Part shown: positions 44,615 through 52,641 of the stretch, one piece after another | Numbering within the stretch: position 1 is the stretch's first letter | Layout: each line of letters starts with the position of its first letter | Source: Desulfomonilaceae bacterium | GTDB lineage: Bacteria; Desulfobacterota; Desulfomonilia; Desulfomonilales; Desulfomonilaceae | DNA length: 64,000 nt | Reading direction: 5' to 3' | NCBI GenBank assembly: GCA_041662605.1 | Contig: JBAZSD010000009.1 | Coordinates: forward strand, 1-64,000 | Notes under the pieces: model-generated | Database searches by the model: none | What the model was told of the DNA's origin: nothing | What the model saw: only the letters and a program-made list of their open reading frames with translations | Position numbers and translations under genes: made by a program

Positions 44615-45403
44615 ATGAAACTTAATTCCGGAATCGACTCATCTGATGATGGTTCGTTATCCCAGTCGCTTTCTTCAGCCACCCTTAGAATAGTGATCCT
44701 GACGTTATTGGTATGCATAGCGTCAAGCTCCATCGTCTTCACTTTAACCTCTGGCTTGCAATTCTTGACTTTTTTGGAAAAAGTGGCCTCGAAATTCGAC
44801 CTGTACTGTCCGGAAATCTCTATTGTAGATGGTGAGGCTACTATCAAGGAAAAGCAACCGTATTTCGTGGAAACGCCTCAAGATCTCAACCTTACAGCCA
44901 TTATCGACACTAGGAAAAATCCTGACCCTAACCCCCTGTCTCACTTGAAAAAAGACAATACCGGCATGTTGTTGTTGCGCCATTCTCTGGTCATCAAGAA
45001 CCGTGAGGAGATTTCTACAATCAAATTGAATAATTTTCCCGATATGATACTCAATTCTCAGACAATATCGTCAGAAATTGGAGAATATCGTTCGAGCATC
45101 ATACTGTCCATCTTTTTAGGATCCCTAATATATTTTGGAATCGGGAAAATAGTTCAAACACTCATTTCCGCCCTATCAATACAGTTGGTGACTCGTTATC
45201 TTGCGATCCCGTTCAGTTTTGGTAAAGGATTCAAATTAGCTAGTTTTGTTTTGGTCCCATGTACTTTATTGGATATTATACTAATATCTTTAAACCTTTT
45301 AGGTGACTCCCAACTTTACATATATTTGGGATGTTATGCCGCAGTTCTGTTTGTGTTGGTTAAAGACCTTACTGCCTCATCAATCCAGCAAAAAGTCTCC
45401 TAA
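44615..45403 (+). CDS. DUF1189-family membrane protein
   Basis: A 262-residue protein with an N-terminal membrane segment, an extracytoplasmic loop of about 110 residues (SIVDGEATIKEKQPYFVETP fits the family) and about four C-terminal segments. The resemblance to DUF1189 is by layout and the loop motif; function is unknown. It lies between birA and a DUF2065 gene, all plus strand. Confidence 0.65.
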   Translation: MKLNSGIDSSDDGSLSQSLSSATLRIVILTLLVCIASSSIVFTLTSGLQFLTFLEKVASKFDLYCPEISIVDGEATIKEKQPYFVETPQDLNLTAIIDTRKNPDPNPLSHLKKDNTGMLLLRHSLVIKNREEISTIKLNNFPDMILNSQTISSEIGEYRSSIILSIFLGSLIYFGIGKIVQTLISALSIQLVTRYLAIPFSFGKGFKLASFVLVPCTLLDIILISLNLLGDSQLYIYLGCYAAVLFVLVKDLTASSIQQKVS

Positions 45404-45433
45404 ACAACACAGGTGTCCTACGAAAGGCGTTTC

Positions 45434-45631
45434 ATGGATTTTTTCTTAAGTGTCATCGGAATGGTCATGATCATAGAGGGGATTCCCTACTTCGCTTCCC
45501 CTGACAGGATGAAGACCGTTATGAAGATAGTGCAAGCGCAGCCGGATAATACCCTTAGGATTTTTGGAGCAATATTGATGGCCCTGGGGCTCATGTTCGT
45601 TTTTGTCGCGAGAAATAGCTCCTCTTTTTAG
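45434..45631 (+). CDS. DUF2065-family small membrane protein
   Basis: A 65-residue protein with two transmembrane helices; IEGIPYFASPDRMKTVMKIV and FGAILMALGLMFVFVARN match DUF2065 (YjeT). Function unknown, though YjeT neighbours HflKC in some genomes. The ATG at 45434 follows AAAGG. Confidence 0.78.
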   Translation: MDFFLSVIGMVMIIEGIPYFASPDRMKTVMKIVQAQPDNTLRIFGAILMALGLMFVFVARNSSSF

Positions 45632-45660
45632 GAGCATTTCCGGACAAACTGGATCTAATT

Positions 45661-46791
45661 ATGAGCTGCGCTACTATTTCCATCCCAACGGACGAGGGCA
45701 TCAATCCATTCGAAGATGTGCCTCTAGAATTTCGCCTCTCCACATATTCATACGACTTGCCTCCAGAGGCTGTGGCCCAAGAACCCGTATCCAAAAGGGA
45801 TCACTCTAGATTACTCTACATAGACAGAAAAACAGGAACCCTGGAACATCGCAACTTTTTTGAGTTAAGCCAATTGCTAAATGGTTCTGATGCCCTGGTA
45901 ATAAATGAAACTAAGGTGATTCCGGCCTCCCTGGAGGCAAGAAAGAGGACCGGAGGCATAGTGCGGCTTCTGGTTCTGGACCCGGCGGAGCCGCAGGAAC
46001 CGTACGATCCTACGGACTTAGCGTATCGTAATTGCATGTTCAAGACCAGTGGACATCTTCGCAACGGAACCATAATAGAGATTTCTGACGGAATAGAATT
46101 AATGGTGGAAAATATTGTATCCCCCGGAAGAGCGTGGATCAAATTTCCTGTCAAGGAAACAGGCTTTTTGGCATTTCTGGACAGGTTTGGAGTTCCCCCT
46201 CTTCCTCCATACATTAGACAAAAAGAGACTCCCCTGGTAAACAACAGGGAGCGTTATCAGACCATCTATTCACAAAACCCTGGCTCAATCGCGGCCCCTA
46301 CAGCCGGTCTGCACTTTACTGAAGACATTTTTGCTAAACTTGCTTCCAAGGGTATAAAAATACTTAAAATCACGCTGCATGTCGGCCCCGGAACCTTCGT
46401 TCCGATTAAGACACCGGACATTCGGCTCCATAAAATGGAACCCGAAAACTACATAATTACTGACTCGACAGCGAAGGCGCTTCAGGAATGCATTGAAGAG
46501 GGGAGAAGGATAATCGCTGTTGGATCGACGTGCGTTAGGGCCCTGGAAGCCTCTTATGAACCTACTATCGGTTTTTGTAGTGGAACACATACCACTAGGC
46601 TATTTATAACCCCAGGGTACAAATTTAAGGTTGTGGGGGGCATGATCACCAACTTTCATCTCCCGCAATCTACTCTTTTCGCATTGGTCTGCGCATTCGC
46701 GGGCATCGAAGTGATGATCAAGTCTTACAGAATTGCAATTTCCAACAATTACAGATTCTATAGTTACGGGGATGCATGCCTAATTATTTGA
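45661..46791 (+). CDS. queA: tRNA preQ1(34) S-adenosylmethionine ribosyltransferase-isomerase
   Basis: A 376-residue enzyme that makes epoxyqueuosine at the tRNA wobble base. Family segments: YDLPPEAVAQEP, RDHSRLLYIDR, ALVINETKVIPA, QNPGSIAAPTAGLHFT, HVGPGTFVPI, MEPENY, VGGMITNFHLPQSTL. The N-terminus has about 25 residues more than usual before FRLSTYSYDLP; a downstream GTG at 45718 could be the true start. The 3' end is convergent with an accessory region. Confidence 0.93.
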   Translation: MSCATISIPTDEGINPFEDVPLEFRLSTYSYDLPPEAVAQEPVSKRDHSRLLYIDRKTGTLEHRNFFELSQLLNGSDALVINETKVIPASLEARKRTGGIVRLLVLDPAEPQEPYDPTDLAYRNCMFKTSGHLRNGTIIEISDGIELMVENIVSPGRAWIKFPVKETGFLAFLDRFGVPPLPPYIRQKETPLVNNRERYQTIYSQNPGSIAAPTAGLHFTEDIFAKLASKGIKILKITLHVGPGTFVPIKTPDIRLHKMEPENYIITDSTAKALQECIEEGRRIIAVGSTCVRALEASYEPTIGFCSGTHTTRLFITPGYKFKVVGGMITNFHLPQSTLFALVCAFAGIEVMIKSYRIAISNNYRFYSYGDACLII

Positions 46792-47201
46792 TATAGTTAG
46801 GCTTTGTTGTCCCCAAAAAAGGCGGGACCCCCTACGGGGCATCGGGTAGGACGCTTGGCGAGAGGCTACGGAAGGTATATTTGGTAGGACTGATGCAGGT
46901 GCGCAACTTCTAGTAAGATATGAATTATTTGTCAAGCACTTTTTATAAAAAATAGTCATCTTACTGTTAAAACAGAGAATAAGATCTCAACATATAAAGT
47001 CCATGACATCTTATGTTAGTATAATTGTTTGTGAATCTCTTTCGTGAATTTAAATCTGTTGACATATTCAACGGATACAATACGTTAAAATGATATTAGG
47101 CTTTAATATAACCTAATATCATATCAATATAATTTGAGTATGATATTAGAAATAAACTTATTAATCAGGAATTAATCTAAATTTGAGAAGTACTTTTTCA
47201 A
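46792..47201. other. AT-rich non-coding stretch between convergent genes
   Basis: 410 bp with no gene I can support. The first 100 bp is GC-rich and includes the small hairpin CCCC-CTAC-GGGG. From about 46920 it is conspicuously AT-rich. It holds inverted repeats AGTAAGAT/ATCTTACT (46912-46919, 46958-46965) and ATAAGAT/ATCTTAT (46979-46985, 47008-47014), and a promoter-like TTGACA near 47060. The repeat set at 47090-47149 is listed separately. Confidence 0.5.
47090..47149. repeat. Three-copy inverted repeat set with mutually exclusive hairpins
   Basis: ATGATATTAGG (47090-47100) and CCTAATATCAT (47112-47122) form an 11-bp stem. The second arm, read CTAATATCATA (47113-47123), also pairs with TATGATATTAG (47139-47149). 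So three copies of one element, alternating in orientation, can form two competing hairpins or three binding half-sites. Confidence 0.6.
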
Positions 47202-47624
47202 TTATGGAAGATTAAAAGTCCCGTCAATTATTTCGACTAGCACTCCGTGCGCTTGGGCTGGTGGCTGAAGAAACGCGTACCTGTAATTACTACCCATAAA
47301 GTTCCTTGGCTCAATGTCGATGATTTTTTGATCTTTACTCCTCAGTTCTTTCAGGGAAGCCTCTACATCGTCAACCCTATAAGAAATAAGGAAAAAACCC
47401 TCTCCACGTTTTTTCAGAAACCTCGCAACCTCGCATTCCTGATTCAGGGGCTCCAGTAATTCCACTGCCACCGGTCCCACGTAATAACGGATTACTTTGA
47501 TTGATTCTTCTTCTGAAACATATTCAGCCGCGGGGCTCAACCCAAAAACGCCTTCGTAAGTCTGTCGAGCCTTCTCAAGGCTATGGACAGCAAAGCAAAT
47601 GTGATCAATTTCTTTAAGAGTCAT
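47202..47624 (-). CDS. Methylmalonyl-CoA epimerase-like VOC protein, metal site incomplete
   Basis: A 140-residue VOC-fold protein resembling methylmalonyl-CoA epimerase: DHICFAV with His8, VELLEPL, RVDDVEASLKELR, and GVLVEIID with the expected Glu. The family's GEG-L-HH segment, which carries a metal-binding His, reads GEGFFLISY (74-82) here, so that His is missing. It may be inactive or have another substrate. It precedes an acyl-CoA synthetase beta subunit on the minus strand, 67 bp apart in the same orientation. Confidence 0.75.
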   Translation of the reverse strand: MTLKEIDHICFAVHSLEKARQTYEGVFGLSPAAEYVSEEESIKVIRYYVGPVAVELLEPLNQECEVARFLKKRGEGFFLISYRVDDVEASLKELRSKDQKIIDIEPRNFMGSNYRYAFLQPPAQAHGVLVEIIDGTFNLP

Positions 47625-47691
47625 TTATCCTCCGATTGAGCATATAAAGACAATTATATAACATAATTGGATACTTCTAGTTATTTTATCT

Positions 47692-48363
47692 CTAATTGAG
47701 CGCTATAAGGGCGTCCACCGCAACTAGAGAGCCTTCATCGATTATGAGTGGATTTACGTCTACCTCCTGGACTCTATCATTTTCCATACCTAACCTGCCT
47801 AGATTTACTAGAATACTGCCCAACCGTTCCGTATCTACCGGAGGCATTCCGCGGAAGGCCCCAAGTAGCTTCCGTGCCCTAATCTCGTTCATCATCTCCA
47901 AGGCGTCTTTGTTCTCCAATGGCGCTACACGAAAAGAGACGTCTTCAAGGGCTTCAGCAAAAATTCCTCCCAAGCCAAACATCACACATGGTCCAAATTG
48001 AGGATCACGCGTCATGCCAACCATCAACTCTCTCTGTCCCCTGGCCATTTTCTGAACTAAAACGGCTCCCCCACCTAATTTAGCTAATTCAAGCGTCATA
48101 AATCTAAATGCGTCCAGGGCTTCTTGTTTAGTCTGCAGATTTAATTTTAACAGGTTCAAATCCGTCTTGTGGGTAATGTTAGGCGCGCACGCCTTGATTG
48201 CCAATGGAAACCCCAAAGCGTTGATTGCGGATTCCAGTTCTGATTCACTTCCAGCTAATAATTCCTGGACAATAGGTATTCCGTAATATGAGAGAACGAG
48301 CTTCGACTCGTATTCCGAAAGGGTTCTCCGTCCTTCAGATAAAGCTGATTCTATCAAATCCAT
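47692..48363 (-). CDS. ADP-forming acyl-CoA synthetase beta subunit (ATP-grasp)
   Basis: A 223-residue ATP-grasp protein: LSEYESKLVLSYYGIPIVQE, FPLAIKACAPNITHKTD, FGPCVMFGLGGIFAEAL and VDVNPLI. This is the nucleotide-binding subunit of acetate- or acyl-CoA synthetase (ADP-forming), which makes ATP from an acyl-CoA in anaerobes. The alpha subunit with its catalytic His is not adjacent, so the protein is an orphan here. Upstream of its start a short open frame ends 3 bp away. Confidence 0.85.
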   Translation of the reverse strand: MDLIESALSEGRRTLSEYESKLVLSYYGIPIVQELLAGSESELESAINALGFPLAIKACAPNITHKTDLNLLKLNLQTKQEALDAFRFMTLELAKLGGGAVLVQKMARGQRELMVGMTRDPQFGPCVMFGLGGIFAEALEDVSFRVAPLENKDALEMMNEIRARKLLGAFRGMPPVDTERLGSILVNLGRLGMENDRVQEVDVNPLIIDEGSLVAVDALIALN

Positions 48364-48366
48364 TTG

Positions 48367-48747
48367 CTACTCCTTTTCTGGTATCACTATATTTTGATTT
48401 AGAAATCTATTCAACCCTATTGAGAGTGAAAAAAGTTCTTGATTCCTTCGTATTAAACGTTTAGAGGTAATTTTGAGGAACAGCGAAAAGGGGAGTGGAT
48501 CAATCAAAATCCCTTGTAATTCCATAAATCGGCGTTTAGAATCAGTTTCGTTCTTGAACCCTTGAAAGACAATTAGCCTTGTAATAGATGAAATTGACTG
48601 GGAGGCGTTTTCATAGTTCATGAAAAACGTGTCTGATTGTCGCAACTGTTTATTTGGCTGCTCTCTGCTGGATATGCAGCCAAGCGCTATCAGAATTGTT
48701 TTTGCGCTGCCTAGACAAATTGCTGAGCTGTTGGGGTTAGAAACCAA
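48367..48747 (-). CDS. Possible hypothetical protein upstream of the ATP-grasp gene
   Basis: A 126-codon frame ending 3 bp before the acyl-CoA synthetase start. It begins with TTG and has no good ribosome site. The predicted product is helical with a basic C-terminal part (RLIRRNQELFSLSIGLNRFL). I do not recognise it; the close spacing is the only argument for it being real. If it is not, 48364-48806 holds no gene I can see. Confidence 0.3.
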   Translation of the reverse strand: MVSNPNSSAICLGSAKTILIALGCISSREQPNKQLRQSDTFFMNYENASQSISSITRLIVFQGFKNETDSKRRFMELQGILIDPLPFSLFLKITSKRLIRRNQELFSLSIGLNRFLNQNIVIPEKE

Positions 48748-48806
48748 TAAATCTGGGCGCTAGTTTAGCGAAAACCAAAAAGCCGACTCGGCATGAGGAG
48801 AGAAAG

Positions 48807-49547
48807 ATGCCTAAGAAACCTCCCAGAAGGGATCCTATAATCGTATACAAAAGAGAGGAAAAAGGACTCAAGCCTTTCTTGCAGGGAGCTAGAGGCCTTA
48901 GGTTTGGACCAGCTCCTCAAAAACCTAGAAAAATAAAAGAACCCAAAGTTGTAATTCCAGAGAAAGTACGCCAACACCAGGCAAATCTTGACGAAATCAA
49001 CTCATTTCCTTCTCCTGACAAAGAAATTGCCAAGGCATGCTATTATATGTGTTTTCTGGTTCACGAAACGAAAACTACTTCAGATCTTTTTCCATTGAAG
49101 CACAATGTCTTGGAAAAGATTTTCAAGAGTGGACACGGCTGTTTGACTGTGAACTATATTCGCCGTGGAGACAGAGAAATATACACACTTTCTCCGGAAG
49201 CCAAAAAGAGATGGGAAAATGAGACCAATTCGAACAAGCATCACATCAGGATGTATCTCACCCCAAAATGTAAAATAGATTATGAAGAAGGTTATTTCGA
49301 CCTATATCATTTTCAAATAGTAATGGAGCCTTTTAGATTTTCTTTCTACCTGCCCATTCATCAAGCCCCATGGATGGATAAGAGACGAATTTCAAAGAGA
49401 AAATTTCACTATCCTCAAACAGTCGAGTATGGATTGGCCCGAGGAAAAGTAATTACTACTTCGCGAAAGGCCACGATGGTTCCGCTTGAGGAAATAAGGA
49501 CGGAATTCCAGAAACTCATAGACCTGGAGATTGCTAAAAAGAAATGA
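48807..49547 (+). CDS. Hypothetical protein, basic
   Basis: A 246-residue soluble protein, rich in Lys, Arg and Pro at its N-terminus and predicted mixed alpha/beta later (YLTPKCKIDYEEGYFDLYHF, then FRFSFYLPIHQAPWMDKRR). GAGGAG precedes the ATG. No family recognised. It sits alone between the ATP-grasp gene (divergent) and an acyl-CoA dehydrogenase pseudogene. Confidence 0.6.
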   Translation: MPKKPPRRDPIIVYKREEKGLKPFLQGARGLRFGPAPQKPRKIKEPKVVIPEKVRQHQANLDEINSFPSPDKEIAKACYYMCFLVHETKTTSDLFPLKHNVLEKIFKSGHGCLTVNYIRRGDREIYTLSPEAKKRWENETNSNKHHIRMYLTPKCKIDYEEGYFDLYHFQIVMEPFRFSFYLPIHQAPWMDKRRISKRKFHYPQTVEYGLARGKVITTSRKATMVPLEEIRTEFQKLIDLEIAKKK

Positions 49548-49588
49548 TACTAGCGTTTCAGGCCAGTATTTAGAAAACCCCTTTGTCA

Positions 49589-49938
49589 CTAGACAATAAT
49601 CGTTTGTAATATTTTGGACGTACCACCTCCGAAAAGAAGAAAACGGCATTCGCGATAGAATCTTTTAGGTTCGTATTCCATCAAGTGGCTATACGCGCCA
49701 AAGATTCTAGTCGCCTTGTCGGTAGCCTTGAACGCCCCTTCAAAGGCGAGATATTTCGCCATAGACGCTTTTGCTTAACGGCATTCTCTCCGCGAATCTA
49801 TCATTCCCGCAGCCTTATACATCATCAAATGAGTCGCCCAAATGTCAGTGGCCAGTTTGCTATCTTTTGTTAAATCAGTTGAAAAGATGTAATTCTTTCC
49901 TTGAATTGGGTTCGTCCGGCAGAATATTTATTGAAATC
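49589..49938 (-). pseudogene. Acyl-CoA dehydrogenase remnant (C-terminal part)
   Basis: Translating the minus strand gives decayed acyl-CoA dehydrogenase sequence. From 49938 the frame reads NKYSAGRTQFKERITSFQLI, a match to the R-x-QFG-x-PI-xx-FQ motif, then a stop. After a shift in frame it resumes as DSKLATDIWATHLMMYKAAG, has an in-frame TAA at 49775-49777, and continues AKASMAKYLAFEGAFKATDK, RIFGAYSHLMEYEP and FGGGTSKIL. At least one frameshift and one stop are present, and the N-terminal two thirds is absent. It may be what remains of a beta-oxidation gene. Confidence 0.8.
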
Positions 49939-49978
49939 TCAAATGTGGCCCTGATGTTTGACGCCTTAGGAAGGAGGG

Positions 49979-50006
49979 GAGACCTCGATGCGCGCATCGA
50001 AGTCTC
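49979..50006. repeat. 28-bp near-perfect palindrome
   Basis: GAGACCTCGATGCG and CGCATCGAAGTCTC are complementary except for one base pair, with no loop. No T-run follows on either strand, so it is not a standard terminator. It lies upstream of the acyl-CoA dehydrogenase remnant. The rest of 49939-50193 has no clear gene. Confidence 0.55.
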
Positions 50007-50193
50007 TCGGGAGGGGTAGAATGCGGCTAATATTAGCGACAATTCTTTTTTTGAAGGGTTCCATTTTTTGCGCGCCAATCTTACGTTTGAACGTGTGATT
50101 TGAATGCCGAGTTTGTTATAAAGTGAATGTAAACCAATTGCGATTTCCTCATCCGACTTATAAGAGAATGTTACAGAAAGAGCTGCAGGTCTC

Positions 50194-51069
50194 ATGACGG
50201 AACCCTCCGACAGTAAAACGGTATGGACTATCCGCGACGTCTTGACGTGGACTACGAACTACCTCAAACGAAAGGGTTGCGAAACCCCTCGGCTGGATGC
50301 TGAATTGCTTCTAGCGCACAATCTGGGAATCGAGCGGATCAGATTATACTTAGATTTTGACCGTCCTTTGAGCGACGGGGAACGCCTTGGCTTCCGGGAT
50401 CTTGTACGGCGCCGAGCGCTCCGGGAACCCGTAGCGTTGATAATCGGGAAAAAGGAATTCTGGTCTCTAGACATCGTAGTCACCCCAGGTGTTCTCATTC
50501 CCCGTCCCGAAACTGAAATACTGGTACAAGTAGTCCTAGAGGACTGCCAGGGCCTTTTGAACCTTGCCATCCTTGAGGTAGGTTGCGGTTCCGGAGCGCC
50601 ACTGATTGCTGTATCAAGCGTAAGGCCTGACATTCAATTATTCGCTTGCGACATTTCTATAAATTCCCTGAATTGTGCTTCCGCTAATGCGTCAAATCAT
50701 GGCTTCGCGGCCCAAATTTTTTTCTTTGCGTCGGATCTGCTCGAGTCCGTTCGTGCCGAGCACATGTTTGACGTAATTTATTCTAATCCGCCTTACATAC
50801 CCTCAAACAATATAGATTCACTGGCTCCAGAAATTCGTGATTTCGAGTTCAGAAAAGCTCTTGATGGTGGTTTAGACGGTCTTGACCTTATTAGAAGATT
50901 GATTCCAACTTCTCGAGATAGACTTAAGCCTGGCGGTAGATTAATTCTTGAAATTGGGGAGGAGCAATTCGACTCGGTGAAGAAGTTGCTGGAGACAAAC
51001 GGGTTTTCTATGGTTCGAGTCTTCAAGGATTTGAGTGGAAAAAATCGAGTCGTAAAGGCGGTAACCTAA
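50194..51069 (+). CDS. prmC: Peptide chain release factor N(5)-glutamine methyltransferase
   Basis: A 291-residue SAM-dependent enzyme that methylates the GGQ glutamine of release factors. N-terminal helices TNYLKRKGCETPRLDAELLLAHNLG are typical, then RPETE, SAM-binding LEVGCGSGAPLIA (with Gly-x-Gly; the usual Gly-Thr is Gly-Ala-Pro here) and the catalytic NPPY at 198-201. AGG five bases upstream supports the ATG. It abuts the next gene. Confidence 0.9.
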   Translation: MTEPSDSKTVWTIRDVLTWTTNYLKRKGCETPRLDAELLLAHNLGIERIRLYLDFDRPLSDGERLGFRDLVRRRALREPVALIIGKKEFWSLDIVVTPGVLIPRPETEILVQVVLEDCQGLLNLAILEVGCGSGAPLIAVSSVRPDIQLFACDISINSLNCASANASNHGFAAQIFFFASDLLESVRAEHMFDVIYSNPPYIPSNNIDSLAPEIRDFEFRKALDGGLDGLDLIRRLIPTSRDRLKPGGRLILEIGEEQFDSVKKLLETNGFSMVRVFKDLSGKNRVVKAVT

Positions 51070-51690
51070 TTGAGATTTGTGATTGTAGGATTTGGGAAGT
51101 TTGGAAGAATAGCATTTGATAGGCTGAAGAACCAGGCGCCGTCCGCTACGTTCATTATAGTGGACCCTAACATTTCGATCGGTGATTTCCCCTCGGATAA
51201 ACAAACCCGGTGCATCCAACAAAGCGGGCCTGAATTTCTTTTAGAGCAAGATCAATTGCTCGAAACGGATGTCGTCATTCCTGTAGCTCCGTTCAATGTG
51301 GCGGCCGCTTTCATAGTCGCGTCCAACTTGGGGATTAGAAGTGTAGAAATCCCAAATGGGCTCTGCGATCAATTTCAGAATCCCTTGTTGGTTGACAAGT
51401 CTAATCTTTGCGTCAGTCATGCGGATTTTCTTTGTCCTGATGACTGCGAGGAAGGAGAAACTTGCTCGGTTACGGGCAGGATTCGGGAACCCATGTTTCA
51501 ATTGATTGAACGATTATTAGTGCCTGATTTCAGAGTTCTGACCCTAAGAAGTTTTCAACTGGCGCCCGGTGTTGGCGGTTACACCCTTCTTGGTTTACGG
51601 TCGACGCTGGATGCGATTAGGCCTGGAAAGAACTTTTTGATAGCGACTTCTTGCAGATGTCACGGTATTATTACCGCCATCCACGCCTGA
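51070..51690 (+). CDS. Rossmann-fold protein with Cys/His cluster, function unknown
   Basis: A 206-residue protein with a TTG start immediately after the prmC stop. The opening FVIVGFGKFGRIAFDRL is a dinucleotide-binding loop (GxGxxG) as in TrkA-N domains. Conserved-looking cysteines follow: CPDDCEEGETC (Cys122, Cys126, Cys132) and the C-terminal SCRCHG (Cys195, Cys197, His198), which could coordinate a metal or FeS cluster. I do not recognise the family. Cotranscription with prmC is likely. Confidence 0.7.
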   Translation: MRFVIVGFGKFGRIAFDRLKNQAPSATFIIVDPNISIGDFPSDKQTRCIQQSGPEFLLEQDQLLETDVVIPVAPFNVAAAFIVASNLGIRSVEIPNGLCDQFQNPLLVDKSNLCVSHADFLCPDDCEEGETCSVTGRIREPMFQLIERLLVPDFRVLTLRSFQLAPGVGGYTLLGLRSTLDAIRPGKNFLIATSCRCHGIITAIHA

Positions 51691-51785
51691 ACCGGAGATG
51701 ATCACAAGCCATCCTTGACTAATCAGCCGCCTGCGTTTAGTTTTATCCTAACATTTAGAACCACAGCTTTTATTAAGGTGATAAA

Positions 51786-52430
51786 ATGACTTCAGATTGC
51801 ACAAATAATATTTCTGAAAATAAGGAATTCGTCCTAGACTCCGTGGAAGATCTCGAAAACAAACTGTCCGAAAATCCTGACTCCGCCAACCTGCGATACA
51901 ACCTGGCTTTGGCCCTGGTTCGTTCAAAACAGTGGGATAGGGCGGAATCAGAGTTCAGAGCTGCTTTAAAGCTAAAACCAGGAATGCTTGAAGCTAGGGT
52001 CAATATCGCAGGGATGTTGCTCCAAAAAGGTAATTATGACGGTTGTATCGAAGAAAGCCTTAAGGCGCTGGAATTCCGGCCTGATCTTGTAGAAGCCTGT
52101 GTAAATATCGGAATTGCTTTCAGTCAGAAAGGTATGCTCGACCAAGCGGAGAAAAGTTTTGAAAAAGCTCTAGCTATTGATCCGAACTCGGTAATCTCCC
52201 ATCTCAATCTGGGTAATATCTACCTCGTTTCCGGAGACCTGGAAAAAGCAATTGAGCATAATCTTCGCGCTGTTCAATTGAAACCTGAATTTGGCATGGC
52301 TCACAACAACCTGGCGGTAGCCTATTTCCAAAGCAATCAAATCGAAGAGGCCAAGCGTCATGCCCAGGAAGCTCAGAAGCGAGGCTATCCGGTAAATCCG
52401 GAATTTCTGAAAAAGCTTGAACAACAGTAA
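51786..52430 (+). CDS. TPR-repeat protein
   Basis: A 214-residue cytoplasmic protein made of about five TPRs, for example NLRYNLALALVRSKQWDRAE, CVNIGIAFSQKGMLDQAEKS and HNNLAVAYFQSNQIEEAKRH. No other domain or signal. It presumably mediates protein binding; partners are unknown. ATG follows AAGGTGAT. Confidence 0.85.
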   Translation: MTSDCTNNISENKEFVLDSVEDLENKLSENPDSANLRYNLALALVRSKQWDRAESEFRAALKLKPGMLEARVNIAGMLLQKGNYDGCIEESLKALEFRPDLVEACVNIGIAFSQKGMLDQAEKSFEKALAIDPNSVISHLNLGNIYLVSGDLEKAIEHNLRAVQLKPEFGMAHNNLAVAYFQSNQIEEAKRHAQEAQKRGYPVNPEFLKKLEQQ

Positions 52431-52453
52431 CAAATCCAGGTTTTTTCGAACGC

Positions 52454-52636
52454 CTAATGTCGCTCCTCGCTCATGGGCAAAAAGATAAATGTAATCCGAT
52501 CATTTCGCGAAGGACTGTGGCTGCCTTCGCGAATTTCCCTTTGGACAAGAGCGACCATTGGATCTTCAATCGGCGCACACTGCCATTTCTTTGGTCTTGA
52601 GGCCTTGGTATACTTAATTTCGACCGGTGTTACCAA
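52454..52636 (-). CDS. Possible small protein downstream of the 580-residue gene
   Basis: A 60-codon frame starting at TTG, 5 bp beyond the stop of the gene at 52642; the open frame extends upstream for some 25 more codons without ATG. The peptide (for example IKYTKASRPKKWQCAPIEDP, then RNDRITFIFLPM) looks protein-like and basic. No ribosome site or homologue is recognised. An opposite-strand reading is also open, so this is uncertain. Confidence 0.35.
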   Translation of the reverse strand: MVTPVEIKYTKASRPKKWQCAPIEDPMVALVQREIREGSHSPSRNDRITFIFLPMSEERH

Positions 52637-52641
52637 ACGCT

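Noticed and set aside
46792..47201. CRISPR array or insertion sequence
   Set aside because: The repeats are few, unequally spaced and in alternating orientation, without spacers; no transposase remnant or paired terminal repeats flank the region.
49875..50195. A 106-codon frame on the minus strand with GGAGG upstream
   Set aside because: It overlaps the acyl-CoA dehydrogenase pseudogene and its start lies within prmC; the product resembles nothing and the ribosome site is inside prmC coding sequence, so chance is likely.
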